Positions 10,346 through 21,756 of a DNA stretch of 36,768 nt are shown piece after piece. Positions within the stretch are counted from its first letter, which is position 1, and each line of letters opens with the position of its first letter. Under the pieces are notes generated by a model. That model ran no database searches and had not been told where the DNA came from. It saw nothing but the letters and a program-made list of their open reading frames with translations. Source of the DNA: Nemertoderma westbladi (Eukaryota > Xenacoelomorpha > Nemertodermatida > Nemertodermatidae); NCBI GenBank assembly GCA_032718475.1, contig JAUCBJ010001192.1, forward strand, positions 1 through 36,768, in the 5' to 3' direction. A program made the position numbers and the translations under genes.

Positions 10346-10429
10346 GCATACAGTACTTATAGCACTAGGCCTATTGATAATGAAACAATTTACTGTCACA
10401 CAGGCCTAACAGGATGATCTAATCAGGCG

Positions 10430-10790
10430 AGTTGAATGGTGTAACCATGGAAATTGCAGTTCAATGATTCCAAGTGCAAGGACATGCATCTAGGTTCTAG
10501 AAATCCCCAAGCAACTTACACAATGAATAGACGGCCACTTTCATCGGCAACCGAGGAACGTGATTTTGGAATTACATTTACACCAGACTTGTCCTTCACA
10601 ACTCACTGCACAAAGACTGCAGCCCGTGCCATGTGAGTCGTCTATTTAGTACTTTTACATATTTGGAAGCTCAGCCATCCGATGTTTACGCTGATATACA
10701 AATCCCTTGTTCGGCCTCTCCTTGAATACGGCACAGTTGTTTGGTCCCTTACCCCCAACGTATTGATCGTCTTGAATTGAACAAGCACTT
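10430..10790 (+). pseudogene. Second decayed LINE RT fragment, opposite orientation
   Basis: The plus frame reads QFNDSKCKDMHLGSRNP, then TYTMNRRPLSSATEERDFGI, TFTPDLSFTTHCTKTA. After one in-frame TGA (10635-10637) it continues FTLIYKSLVRPLLEYG and TVVWSL. This is the region just after the YADD box in CR1/L2-type LINEs (K-C-x-V-M-H-x-G, then DLGVTFTPDLKF, then LEYG..VWS). The 5' and 3' ends are not defined. It is head to head with the minus-strand LINE fragment on its left. Confidence 0.75.
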
Positions 10791-10814
10791 ATTCCTTTTT
10801 CGGCTCATTCCAAA

Positions 10815-11943
10815 GTAAAGTACGGGACATTCGAACACAATTTTGAACTTTGATTGCCTGTACAATGTTATCCACAGCACATATGTGCACAAAATTGTGC
10901 TTGGATTGAACTTTCGAATATCAGCTTTGATTTCGCGAAGCTTATGGCGGGACTTAGTCACTTTTGAGAAAACACCAGCTTGTCCAATTAAGGTAAAGTA
11001 CGGATTCGTACGAAATGGGTTTTTTTATTTTATGATTTCAATTATAAAATTTAGCGAATTGTGCGCAGGTACGGTGTTGAGTTGATGTTTAGGATAAAGC
11101 TGTATTATTAAGCTTAAATAAAAATATAAATATCAGACGTATTGCTACATTGCTAATTTTTTACAGTGTGGTGTGTGTGGTAAAGTATGGGACATTGCTA
11201 AGTAAAGTACGGGACCTGTACGAATTTTATGGTCAAAATGGTCTCTTACACTTAACCTAACAGTAATTTCTGGATAATTTGTGATAATAAAGTGGAACTA
11301 AGTATTTCCAACTTAGATATGGATGCAAAATGTGGGGCGACCCACAAATTGACCCGAAGTCTTAGCATATGGGTGCCGTTGAGGAATTGTGTGTCATCTG
11401 TCTAATTTTTGATCGCTAATACTGTATAACTCCATACTTGGTACGTATGAAGTCTGTCAAAAGTTTGGAAATAATCTGAAGTTTAGGAATCAAATCAGAC
11501 ATTCTGTCTGTTGGTACCGATAGTTTCAGAATTTTGATAAAAACCGAAATAAGTCCGCCAATCATTGATGAAATACTGTATAACCAAACTTGGTACACAT
11601 GTATTCTGTGAAAAGTTTAGAAATTCTTTCCATTTTTCTAAAAATGTGTCAATTACTGTACTTACCGATCTTCTTATCTGCTAAAAAACTAAATTTTTTG
11701 AAATTTGTTGTAAAGTACGGGACTTTACATGCATAAACTCAAAGATTAGTTAACTGAGGAATGATTCTTAGTTCAAATACATACTTCTATGCTTCCCACT
11801 ACTATCACCCTAAAGCATTAATAACACTCCTGCCCTCCAGGTTTCATATATTACATTAATACAGTGCACTAAAATGTAATCGCCATTATAATGGTAAAGT
11901 ATGGGACAATTTTCAATTGGCCGTGATCATGATGTTTGTAAAA
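10815..11943. repeat. Dispersed repeat with recurring GTAAAGTAYGGGAC motif, left part
   Basis: The motif GTAAAGTAYGGGAC occurs at 10815, 11180, 11202, 11710 and 11894, and in a broken form at 10993. The block 11710-11930 matches 19876-20085 beyond the BEL element: both contain GGGACTTTACATGCATAAAC, AACTGAGGAATGATTCT or its near variant, and ACATTAATACAGTGCACTAA. I cannot assign the family. No protein is encoded; frames at 10749-11085 look accidental. Confidence 0.75.
11417..11625. repeat. 153-bp period direct repeat inside the left repeat block
   Basis: AATACTGTATAACTCCATACTTGG near 11417 and its variant near 11571 (ACTGTATAACCAAACTTGG) are followed in both by AAAAGTTTRGAAAT. The offset is about 153 bp. 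Confidence 0.7.
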
Positions 11944-12520
11944 GCTTTTGCGGACATAACAAGTCATTTTCACGCAATGCGCAGAATACTCTAAAATAGC
12001 CCGCAAATTGTTCAGCTACGCGTCGGAAAGAAGTTAGAACCAAGATGACGAAATCTGTCAGCTGATTCTCTGTGTACGTGGAGGTTTCTTTGTTCTGTCT
12101 TATTCAGTCAATCAGAGCAATTTTCACTTTACGGCTAACAGAGACCTACTTGAGAAACTCGCGCAATGCATTATGGTTATTATTTTTCTGAGAATTAGAT
12201 TCAGCTCAGAATTCTGTGCTTCTGTACGGAAGTTTCAGACTTTGGCCCGGGAACATCTGATGGCCTTGGTTATAGGAACGTAAATCTATTAACTGAATCA
12301 CTGAACATAACTGCATCATACTGGTCATACATTTCATATGACTCTCATTTTACATCTGTTCACCGCACTGTTTCACTTCTGTTTTATATAGTATTAATTG
12401 TTGTTTATACTAATGGATGTTATATTTGGAGAATATCGATAAATAATCATAAACCCCTCAATCTTATTGATTACTGAGATCAACATTGAATACCGCTAGC
12501 AACTGCGACTTAAATTATAG

Positions 12521-13059
12521 TGGTTTTGTGTGAATTAAATGCTATTTCATAATCCCTACGTGTGTAAGTTGTAATTCTCCTTATATATGATCAAATTCAG
12601 TGACGGTCGGCAAATTAGTGTGAAGTAGTGTAAAGTAGTGTGAAGTAGTGTGAAGTCGTGTGAAGTAGTGTGAAGGATAATAAAGCATCTCCTAAAGAAT
12701 GCGCTATTTACGAAACTCTGTGGCCATCTAGTTGTGATTAGTATAAGTCATAACTCTGTTTTTATACTTAAAGCGCCACGTCCTAAAGGAACTGTTAATA
12801 TTTCCCCCAAAGTAAATATAGTTGTCAGAGATTATATAGTAGCGATCAATCGAATAATACAGAGTAGTCTACACTGCAATACTTCCTAAGGAACCCGAAT
12901 CCAGTCTCCCACACCGTGGGTCATACGCCGCACACGGACTGGCTTCGGCAGATGTAACTTCAGTACACCAGGTAATTGGTAAGGGCTAAAGTCGATTTAT
13001 AAACAAAATGACAATTAAAATTGGCAGGTTAAACTGCTAAAGGTCTGAAAGCGCGAACA
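12521..13059 (+). repeat. 5' LTR of the BEL/Pao element (539 bp)
   Basis: It starts TGGTTTTGTG and ends GCGCGAACA, so it has TG...CA ends. It differs from the 3' LTR at 8 positions with no indels. It holds five to six copies of a 10-bp repeat (TGAAGTAGTG) at 12621-12676, followed by an AATAAA signal at 12679-12684. Confidence 0.95.
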
Positions 13060-14816
13060 TTAATAAATTTAGTTCTTTATTGCGCAGTAGGCAATAAAGT
13101 CGAATGTACCGGTCGGACGGTAAACTGTAGGCCTAATAACCCGAACCGGTACTTAAACCTAGTATTATTTCGATTGTGATATATTGTATATTAGTAGGCT
13201 GTTTAAGAGAGTAGGGACTGTACACCCCTTATTTCTTTTAGAGCTTACATATTTCTGTCAGTTTTATTTATCTGTAAGTGTAATATTGAGGAGAAGGCGT
13301 GTAAGCCTGCTCAGATTGTATAAATTATTTGTAGGCTGGATTGTTGTCTAACTGTTGTTAGGTCTGAGGCAATTGCAGTGTATGTAGAGTGTCTGTCCGA
13401 TAAAGTGCTAGTTAGGAAGGTGGAGGCATCCAGTGCTGTAAGGTAAATCCTCCACGAAAGAATTAGCCGTACTACTTGGTTAGAATGCCTACTAACTAAC
13501 CATTTCGGAGTTTGCATATACTGTAGTTTACTTAGGCTTGACAGTAGTCTGCCAGCATTTGGTCTGTGTTTTATTTGAATAGTCTGTACGGGTAGCGTAA
13601 TATTTATTATTCAGAGTTTATGCGAGTATTCGCAACCTCCAACTCCCCAAGTTTATTCCTACAGTAATTGTGCTTGTTATACATACCGTTATAGTTAAAT
13701 TAACCCCGGTACTACATCAGGGCTGCTTGGCGTTGGTAAAGACTGGTGATTTTGTGCTCCGGTCACTCCAGCAGATACTGTGGTTCTTTTGGCTGTTCAT
13801 GTATATTTAACTGCTGGTTATTTGTTGTATAAGTACTTGTACCTAATTTAGGGTTTAGAGTACAGTGCTTTTCGAAAGTAATTTAGTGTGTAGGCAGTAT
13901 ATTTGTGTTGTAACATGGTTAATAGGTCCGTTAGCTCTGGTTGGCTTCGATATTTAACCTCTAGGTATAGGACACTCCGGGTACATAACGTAGTACTTAT
14001 AGTTTAAGACTATAAGTCGTCAGACGGTGGTATTTCCTTATCTGGACAACGCAACTTACTTACTACTACTTTATTGGTTTCAAATACCGTAGTTTCCTGT
14101 CAGTTTGTAAGAACCAGAAATTCTAACTCCTTGTTAGGCTGGTTTGTAGATTTCTTGTAAAATTACCCTACAAATTGTATGTGTAACTTGTTTATTGTTT
14201 ATTTAGAGATTGTGTAATCTCAACCCGATTCGTAAGTAATTTGTAGTGATAAGTAACTTAGTTAAGTAGAAATATCAGTATTAGTGTCTAACAAGTAGCA
14301 CTCCACTGAAAGTGTTCAGCTTCTGTGCAGTGACTCCTTACACAGAAATAATAACATTTATTTCAAATATTGTCAAAACCCATTACGGGTATATATATAT
14401 TTATAAATCAACTCAACCAGATTTATAAAATAGTAGGCCTGTTATACATCAATTAGGTCTTAATATCAGTTGAACTACTGCTAAAATATCAGTAGTAAAG
14501 TAAAAGGGAAGTAATCCATAAAATTCAGAAAATCAGTTATTATTAAATAATTGACATTACCGGTATTTACAGTAAGCTTATTATATTTATATAAAATTTA
14601 GGCTGAACTTATATACCGGTATTCTGTGACTGATCCTAGTCTGTAATAATACTTATATATATACTATAAGTGTATACCGGTATTTTAATATTAAATATAT
14701 ACCACGTTACACTGAGTAGCGATATCGGTAACTACTAGGCTGAGAAGTTGATACTGAATTCCTAGACTTGCTTTAACTGTCATTATAGTGGTAGGCATTC
14801 AACTGTAAAATAAATC
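13060..14816 (+). other. BEL/Pao 5' leader, no coding sequence
   Basis: This is 1.76 kb between the 5' LTR and the first gag ATG. I find no convincing primer-binding site right after the LTR (it reads TTAATAAATT). Several ATACCGGTAT-like palindromes occur near 14615-14690. No gene is supported. Confidence 0.6.
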
Positions 14817-16106
14817 ATGTCTGACACAAAACAAACACTGTCAGATAGTCTCCTGGAAAGAACGATCTGTGACCCAGATCAAAGTATAGAACATCTCGGA
14901 CCGAAGTCTAAATCCCCTCCTACTGTAAGAAAGGTCATCCCTACAGTAGTGGTATCGGACCCTAGGCTAGTAAAGCACCATAGGTCTATTATAGGCACTA
15001 GGGCTCAAGTTAAGCGAGACCAGGAGATAGCTGCCACACAACAACAGCACCCGAACCGAGAACTTATTTCCCAACTGCGTAGCGATGCTAGTTCCGATAC
15101 CGAAGAGTTAACGCACGAGATCGGAGCAAGGATGGAAGAAGCGGTTTATCCAGACCCACTACTAATTCTTCCTGGGGCCATACTCACTAGAGTACTGATA
15201 GCTGTGGAGGAACATCAAGCGGATTGGATGAGAAATAAGAGATCGACCAGGGACAGTTATGCGGGATACACGATGGAAGAACTAAGGTCTATTGTAGAGA
15301 CGCAATGGAACTTCCCCGGACCCGGTCTCCCGTTTAACTTATCGGAAGCTGCCTGGGAAGACTTATACCGAATGGGGATAGTAAGAGACACTCGAGATCC
15401 AGCTGTATGGAAGAGGTCAGCAGCAGGATATGTCCAGGGATTCTTCAACTCCTTGGAACGACTAGAAGAACATTTATTTCAACAACCACAAGGACCTCAA
15501 GAGCAGGGAGAACTGCTTTATCAAGTGAGAGAACGTATCTTGCGGATCAGATTAATCCTTTCAGCCTTTGAGGAAGCCTCGAAGAGAAGCCAAGACACGT
15601 CGTTGCAAGTGGCTGTAAAGACTTGGTTCCAACGAGTGAATCTTAAAGTCCAGGGAACAACATGATGGAGGGTTCAGCTAACTGAACGAGCAACCCACGG
15701 AGTATCGACAGATACAACCTTTTCTTATGTGGAAGGCGAGGCGGTATCCGAAAGACCTAGGAAGAAGGATGCTATTGACATCTATCTGTCGGATTATCAA
15801 CGATTTATAGGTGACAAAGAGCTAAGGAGACGGCTAGCTGGACTTCACCCCAATAGTGAGGGAGCCAAATTCGTGTTAGATTCTTTAGATTCGGAAATAT
15901 TAGCTGCAGAGCAGGCTAAATTTGATGAAGGCATCCTCATCACTATGGACCAAGAAGAACAAATAAAGAAAAGGCAAATAGAAGACCGAAGGTTAGCGGC
16001 AGCGGCAGAAGCTAAAGAACAGCGGCAGAAGCTGAAAGAAAAGCGGCAGCGGCAGCGGCAGTGGCAGAAGCAGAACGGAGAGCATCTGAAGCGACAGCCC
16101 AACTAG
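14817..16106 (+). pseudogene. BEL/Pao gag, N-terminal part, with one in-frame stop
   Basis: The ATG at 14817 opens a 282-residue frame that ends at a TGA (15663-15665). The same frame then stays open to 16106. The first part is polar, without a domain I recognise. The second part has a long charged stretch rich in Glu, Lys, Arg, Gln and Ala (about 15950-16090) that should form a coiled coil. The stretch 15997-16075 is a GCGGCA-rich simple repeat, and at its end the frame changes by an indel to that of 16061-16310. Codons are better balanced than in the flanking AT-rich DNA. Gag would form the particle of the element. Confidence 0.7.
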
Positions 16107-17731
16107 AGTTGGAGAACCTTCAGGCGAAACAAGATTACTTGAATAAACAAAGGGCAGCTACTCAGATGCAACTACTGAGTCGATCTACTCCCAGAAGACA
16201 GGGATTTACCTCCTCTGATGAAGGTGATATAACTGATCCAGAGGGTAAATGTAATAAATCTCGTTCAAGCGGATGTAGAAGAGCGCCACACCGGCAGAAG
16301 TTACCTAATTTACGGAAGCAGGACAATTCGGTCCCGGACAATTCGGTCCTAGGACAATTCGGTCCTAGGACAATTCGGTCCCGGACAATTCGGTCCCGGA
16401 CAATTCGGTCCCATTTATTTAGTGTTTTGGGACCGAATTGTCCGGGACCGAATTGTCCGGGACCGAATTGTCCGGACCGAATTGTCCGGGACCGAATTGT
16501 CCGGGACCAAATTGTCCTACATCCCTAATTTACCTCCTGCAGTGAGAAGGGAACTAGCTAATGTAGACTTAAGTAATCAAGAACCTACAGACCGAATTAT
16601 TAGAGTAGAAAGACTCCCTACTATAGTAGATGAACCCGAAATAATTAGGCCTGTTAGCGAAGCCACTCCTGTGATAGAGACCCCTTTACTTCCAGAACCT
16701 AACTCTAAATTCCCTTTGCACAGTACCAAACTACCTGTGCCCAGTAGACAACTGCTGGAATCCCAAACAGTCCTGGACGCCGAGCAAGACATTATAAACA
16801 AATTGTCTCCCGTCGTCCCGATGCGCCATCCAGCTACTACGTTGGCGACTCCCGCCTCCGCGGTTGAGTGGGTGGACGAGGGACGACGGGGGATGGAGCA
16901 GCTGCTCGGACAGCTGGAAGGTAATAAAAATAAGTCTTCCAAACAAGTCCGAGAATTGGAAAAGACTGTTCAACTGTTAAAGGGAACAGTAAGAGAGAGT
17001 AGGTTAGAGTTGCAAGAAGTACAACAAAGTATCGCTTTAGACCGCGATAAATTAGTAAATATACAAATGGTTATACCACCACCCCCTGTAACAATGTGTC
17101 AGCCCGATAGGTCTGAAGTATTTCATGCGCAAGGTGTGGAGCCTACACGCATCTATACTGCTAGCGAAGTAGAAACTCCTATAGTAAACCCTGTTAAGGG
17201 TATTTATAAGCCTGTTGATAATGATATCCCATACAGATCTGATAATAATCCGAGAAATTTATATACCGATAATTCGATATTAAATAATAGGATGGCTCAA
17301 GAAAGTTTTACACGTCAGATGGCTAGAACGGAAGCCCGTCAAGCGGTAAAGGTAGGAGAGGTCGTCAAGTTCAATGGAGATGAGATGAAATGGTTACCTT
17401 TTAATGAATATTATAAAGATAACATACAGAACTCCGTACTATCTAACGGAGAGAAACTACGATTCCTCATCGAGTGCTTGGAAGGACCTCCCAAGTTAAT
17501 GGCGTTAAAGTTTATTGGACATCCAGACGGATTGAGACAAGTTTGGGATACATTAAACATCAGGTATGGTAATAGGACTAACATAGCTAGGTATCTGTAT
17601 GCGAAATTAGTAGCGCCCCGAAAGTTTCTTAGCAGCGGGATTATAGAGTTTTCCGATGAGATTCAGGAGATCTGTAGACAGCTAGACTGGTTAGGTAACA
17701 TCAACGACGGACCTGTTACTCAGACGCGAGG
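16061..17731 (+). pseudogene. BEL/Pao gag, middle part with DUF1759, split by a foldback insertion
   Basis: The coiled-coil frame runs from about 16061 to 16313, is broken by the 210-bp insertion at 16314-16523, and resumes in another frame at 16524. Insert plus one copy of the 10-bp target duplication adds 220 bp, which exactly explains the frame change. A DUF1759-type gag domain follows: FNGDEMKWLPFNEYY at about 17370, then GEKLRFLIECLEGPP, ALKFIGHPDGL and VWDTLNIRYGN. After about 17700 a small deletion joins it, out of frame, to the zinc-knuckle remnant. This is the structural (nucleocapsid-like) region of the element. Confidence 0.8.
16314..16523. mobile_element. 210-bp foldback (MITE-like) element in gag, 10-bp target duplication
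   Basis: The left arm (16321-16411) has six copies of GGACAATTCGGTCC separated by C, TA, TA, C and C. An 18-bp loop (16412-16429) follows. The right arm (16430-16517) has six copies of the reverse complement GGACCGAATTGTCC separated by G, G, nothing, G and G; the last has one change. CCTAATTTAC is present directly on both sides (16304-16313 and 16524-16533), a 10-bp target duplication. A 9-10 bp duplication would fit a Mutator-type transposase; that assignment is inference. Confidence 0.9.
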
Positions 17732-19210
17732 TGTGCTAAGTGCGGCGCGAAACATCATATCTTGCTGCACACAGAATTTGACAGGACCCGTACAAGTCAG
17801 GTAAGTGAACCCGAACTACATGTCCAATTCAGTGATGTGAACGACACTGACCACAGTTCGGAGATGGAAGGATTCTACACGGACAAATTCTCAGACGAAA
17901 ATGAATCCTGTTATATGATCAACACAACTGTGTATCGAGCGCTTACGTATGAGACCGAAACAGAAGGTGAAGATCCTCGACTGTCTATTCCGGATCGACA
18001 GCCCTCTTGGAAAGCACCAACTTCATCTGTCGGTATCCGAGAATTCCCGGTGGTGCAACTGAGGGTGCATGGAATAGGGAGGAGCTTAATAGTAAACGCC
18101 CTCCTTGACTCCGGCAGTACAGGCACCTTTATCGACAAAGACCTAGCCGAAGATATCTTTGCTGGTCAACCAAAGTTCCGAACCAAACTGAACCTTTCCG
18201 GAATTATGCAGGTTTGGAAATCCACAGTAGCCACAGATTACTACGTGGGTGCGTTGTCCACTCCCCAGGATGAACTAGGAGAACATAGTGTAAGGTCGGT
18301 CAAGATGGTGGCGATAAAGAACTTTGCTAGTAGCCAAGTGGAGCCTTACAACTGGGATGAAGATCATTTTACCCAGCAACACAACATACCTAGATTCAGT
18401 ACGGATTATCCAGGGGTACAGATTTTACTCGGCCAAAATGCGCACGAGGCGCTTGAAACATTAGAAAAACGGCCTGCTCGACCGCGACCACTCCAGACGT
18501 ATGCGGGAAGAACGAGAGTGGGTTGGTACTTCACTGGACCTTCCCATAGGACCTTACTAGAAAGACTCCCAAGTCACCAGGTGAGTGAATGGGAGGAAGA
18601 TATAAGTGAAGAAGAAATTCCAGCTGAGGAAACTCCATACACCTCAGATAATGACGGCATAAGCAACTTATATGACGAGGAAAATACCATCGATCTCCTC
18701 ACTGAGAACCAAACTTGGTTAAATCAAGTCAACCTATGTAACCTTATCAACCAACTTAGCGAACAATTCACGTATAATGATGAATTAAACGTAGTGGTAG
18801 ATAGATATAATAACAAAATACGCGATGAACACGCCGTACGATTCTTTACTCAAGAAGCCGTAGAGCCTAATTCCTACGACAAAGCTTTATCTGTCGAAGT
18901 TGAATTCCGAACTATCTCTAAAGCCTTCTCTAAAGCGGTTATCGACAACATCAAACGGGATATTTACATGGACGACAATTTAAAGTCCCTCCCATCGGTG
19001 GAAGAAGCCATTGATGTTGCCAAGGGCACGGTAGAGTGCTTGCAACGCGGTGGATTTCGGCTAACCAAATTCACTAGTAACTCCCGTGAGTTTCTGGAAT
19101 CGATCCCGGTAGAAGACCAAGGTGTTAAAGATCTAGACCTCATTAAGGACGATCTTCCGGGAACCAAGACTCTTGGATTAAAATGGGACACGTGGTTTTG
19201 TGTGAATTAA
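17732..19210 (+). pseudogene. BEL/Pao pro-pol remnant: zinc knuckle, aspartic protease, end of RT
   Basis: The frame opens with CAKCGAKHHILLHT, the second zinc knuckle typical of BEL/Pao gag. Counting from the TTG at 17762, the DUF1758 protease has its active site LLDSGSTGTFID at residues 115-126 (Asp at 116). ILLGQNAHEA and TRVGWYFTGP (about 221-260) close the protease-linker region. A deletion removes most of the RT. What remains is YMDD at 402-405 with NLKSLPSVEEAI, GGFRLTKFTSNSREFLESIP (430-449) and LGLKWD (471-476). The coding sequence then runs straight into the 3' LTR: the next Trp codon is the first three LTR bases. RNase H and integrase are absent, so the element cannot move on its own. 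Confidence 0.85.
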
Positions 19211-19731
19211 ATGCTATTTCATAATCCCTACGTGTGTCAGTTGCAATTCTCCTTATATATGATCAAATTCAGTGACGGTCGGCAAATTAGTGTGAAGTAG
19301 TGTAAAGTAGTGTGAAGTAGTGTGAAGTCGTGTGAAGTAGTGTGAAGGTTAATAAAGCATCTCCTAAAGAATGCGCTATTTACGAAACTCTGTGGCCATC
19401 TAGTTGTGATTAGTATAAGTCATAACTCTGTTTTTATACTTAAAGCGCCACGTCCTAAAGGAACTGTTAATATTTCCCCGAAAGAAAATATAGTTGTCAG
19501 AGATTATATAGTAGCGATCAATCGAATAATACAGAGTAGTCTACACTGCAATACTTCCTAAGGAACCCGAATCCAGTCTCCCACACCGTGGGTCATACGC
19601 CGCGCACGGACTGGCTTCGGCAGATGTAACTTCAGTACACCAGGTAATTGGTAAGGGCTAAAGTCGATTTATAAATAAAAGGACAATTAAAATTGGCAGG
19701 TTAAACTGCTAAAGGTCTGAAAGCGCGAACA
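19193..19731 (+). repeat. 3' LTR of the BEL/Pao element (539 bp)
   Basis: It is the direct copy of 12521-13059 with 8 substitutions and the same length. The 10-bp repeat is at 19293-19348. The RT remnant abuts it with no polypurine tract, so the internal deletion ends at or within a base of the LTR edge. Confidence 0.95.
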
Positions 19732-20230
19732 ATGTTTCTGAGGGAGTAGATTATGAAACTACAGGTAATTGTTTCTTAAGATGACGCAACACAAACGTGC
19801 TTTGCATTCCACTGGGTGATTGGGCTGAGTTAGACTACTTCTCTGTGTATAAATTAAAAATTTCACTATTTTTTGGTAAAGTATGGGACTTTACATGCAT
19901 AAACCCAAATATTTATTGACTGAGGAATGATTCTCAGTTCAAATATAGACTCATATTCTTACGACCGACTATGACCTTAGAGTATTATAACACTCATGGC
20001 TTCACATATTACATTAATACAGTGCACTAATATAATCGCCATTTTAATGGTAAAGTATGGGACAATTTTCAATTGGCCGCCATGATATTTCTGAGGGAGT
20101 GAAGATGAAACTAATTGTTTTATACGATGACGCAACACAAACGTGCTTTGCATTTCACTGGGTGATTAGGCTGAGTTACATTTCTGTGAATAAACTAAAA
20201 ATTTCACTATTTTAGGTAAAGTATGGGACA
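19732..20230. repeat. Dispersed repeat with GTAAAGTAYGGGAC motif, right part
   Basis: The motif occurs at 19876, 20050 and 20216. A block is partly duplicated in tandem: 19733-19890 and 20088-20230 share TTTCTGAGGGAGT, GATGACGCAACACAAACGTG and CACTGGGTGATT. The part 19876-20085 matches 11710-11930 on the other side of the BEL element, so the BEL element probably landed in this repeat. Confidence 0.75.
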
Positions 20231-20587
20231 TCACATGATTAACTTTATCGATTTCATTACAGAGGAATTAAACACTGGTGAAATTAAATGAAACCAAAAA
20301 AATTCGAAAATGGGTTTGTTTTTTATTTGGTACATGCTCAGAAATGTTAATTTATAGGTCATAGGAAGTGCCTACAAGAAACGAAACTTTTGCACACTTT
20401 TATTCACATTTTGTGCAGAGCAGGTGCATAATTTGTAATTCGACTATTTTTGAGAAACCACCTGTGTTGATACAATTTTTAGCACTGAATTCAGGAAGTA
20501 CGATAAATTTTGACCTAAAAGAAGTATAAATTCAAAGCTACATCTCATTTTACAAAATTAGTGGGGAGGTTGACCTTTTCATGGAAT

Positions 20588-21246
20588 GAGCCTTTTACCA
20601 AAACAATAAACGATCACTTTAAAAATGTTAGGGAATGGGGAGCACTTTACAGCGGCAGGGATTTATGTATACAGTATTTGTACTGTATATATTTATATCC
20701 TTTATCGGGATAAACTCTTTGCCGTCCGGTCTTTTTAGCTAAAAACGGCGCCGATATTTTATATACAGTATATATATATAACCTGACCGCATCTCACAAA
20801 TTTAACTTTAATGCTAGAGGTTAATGTGTAATCCCTGGTCCTTACAACCAAATAAAACTTTACTTTACTTCACTTCACTTAAAGTTTCTTTTTGATTCCA
20901 TTGAGTTTGTATATTGTATACTTGTATAACCTGGCGCTTTGTGGATTCTTAATTAAAGTCAAAATAAAATATATTAATGCGGAAGTAATAGTTTATAGTA
21001 GTAGTCATAGTAATAGAGCCGAAGTAATAGTTTATGCCGCACCTTTTCGTAACCAAGGTACCAAATGCTCGAATAAAGATAGGATTACAGATTTTAAATG
21101 AGTTGTAAGAATAAACTACAACGCTATTTCTTTCGTCCCCACACCCTGTACTAAGCATCCTTCCTGCCCATTTCATTGTGAATTATGTAATGTATTTGTT
21201 TATGTTTAAGTGTTATTTGGGAAAATAAAAGAAATCAATCAATCAA
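20588..21246 (+). repeat. Repeat copy (left arm of a large inverted pair), LINE-like 3' tail
   Basis: About 540 bp (20588-21126) matches 22285-22810 in inverted orientation. Shared stretches include ACCAAAACAATAAAC, GGAGCACTTTACAGCGGC, GACCGGACGG (as its complement) and GTATACTTGTATAACCTGGCGC. It continues to AAAATAAAAGAAATCAATCAATCAAT at 21222-21247, which looks like a LINE 3' end. Both arms have a related short reading frame (around 20892-21101), so it may be the 3' end of a non-LTR element; that is inference. Confidence 0.7.
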
Positions 21247-21442
21247 TATAATATAATATTGTTGAATAATGTAATTACGTAAAATATAATAATTTAAAAT
21301 AAAATAAAATTTAATATTGTAATAATGTAATGTAATTAATTTGTTATTTATTATCTTACATATTAAATAATTAAATAAATTCCTGAATACCTACTGTAGA
21401 TGGGATCGGGGATGTCATGGATACTGAGGGAGGGTGTCTGAT

Positions 21443-21456
21443 GTTTCCATGGCAAC
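21443..21456. promoter_or_regulatory. X-box-like motif upstream of the EEF2KMT-like exon
   Basis: GTTTCCATGGCAAC is one base from the palindromic RFX site GTTGCCATGGCAAC. It lies about 80 bp before the ATG at 21535, in a locally GC-richer stretch with GTCGCGTCGCGATC. A promoter role is inference. Confidence 0.5.
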
Positions 21457-21534
21457 GGAAGCAGGTCGCGTCGCGATCCCCCTTATCCCTCACATCCAAT
21501 CTCCAACCACACATCACGTACTCCATCTATATCC

Positions 21535-21756
21535 ATGTTAGCGAAACACTTCCTTTCTATGAGGCCGTTGACGGGAATATTTAAAGACGTCTTTAATATC
21601 CATAGAAACAGCGACGCATCGGTCCAGGACACTCTACTGAAACTAACGGTGGACCACCCAAAAGCGAAGGAATTCCCACCCTCGAGAACTTATCTTATAA
21701 ACTTCCTCAAGTTTCACATTAATAAAACCACTGTGTGGTTTTACTGTTCGGTTTAG
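21535..21756 (+). CDS. EEF2KMT (FAM86)-like first exon
   Basis: The frame from ATG 21535 reads KHFLSMRPLTGIF..., LLKLTVDHPKAKEFPPS and then RTYLINFLKFHINK. The spacing FL..R.L, then LL.KTV.HP....PPS..Y...FL...I.K is that of the N-terminal FAM86 domain of EEF2KMT, the methyltransferase that trimethylates a lysine of eEF2. The last ~9 codons (TTVWFYCSV) are probably intron or read-through; I see no strong splice donor, so the true exon end is uncertain. The methyltransferase domain was not found on + in the rest of the window. The exon lies alone between two inverted repeat copies, so it may be a live first exon with a long intron or an orphan remnant. The assignment is based on memory of the family pattern. 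Confidence 0.5.
   Translation: MLAKHFLSMRPLTGIFKDVFNIHRNSDASVQDTLLKLTVDHPKAKEFPPSRTYLINFLKFHINKTTVWFYCSV

Larger units (their letters stand above)
12521..19731 (+). mobile_element. BEL/Pao LTR retrotransposon, internally deleted (7.2 kb)
   Basis: Two direct LTRs bound gag-pro-RT remnants in the order typical of BEL/Pao: gag with DUF1759, zinc-knuckle remnant, DUF1758 aspartic protease, and RT with YMDD. RNase H and integrase are missing. The coding region has an in-frame stop, frameshifts, a 210-bp insertion and large deletions. The flanks (TATAG before, ATGTT after) do not form a target duplication, which suggests a rearranged or recombinant copy. No clear primer-binding site follows the 5' LTR. 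LTR divergence (8 in 539) points to a fairly young insertion in spite of the decayed coding part. Confidence 0.88.

Noticed and set aside
15845-16102. Cys/Phe-rich minus frame
   Set aside because: It is the antisense of the GCGGCA simple repeat in gag.
16422-16517. Repetitive RDRIV/RTELSG peptide
   Set aside because: It is the translation of the foldback element, not a protein repeat.
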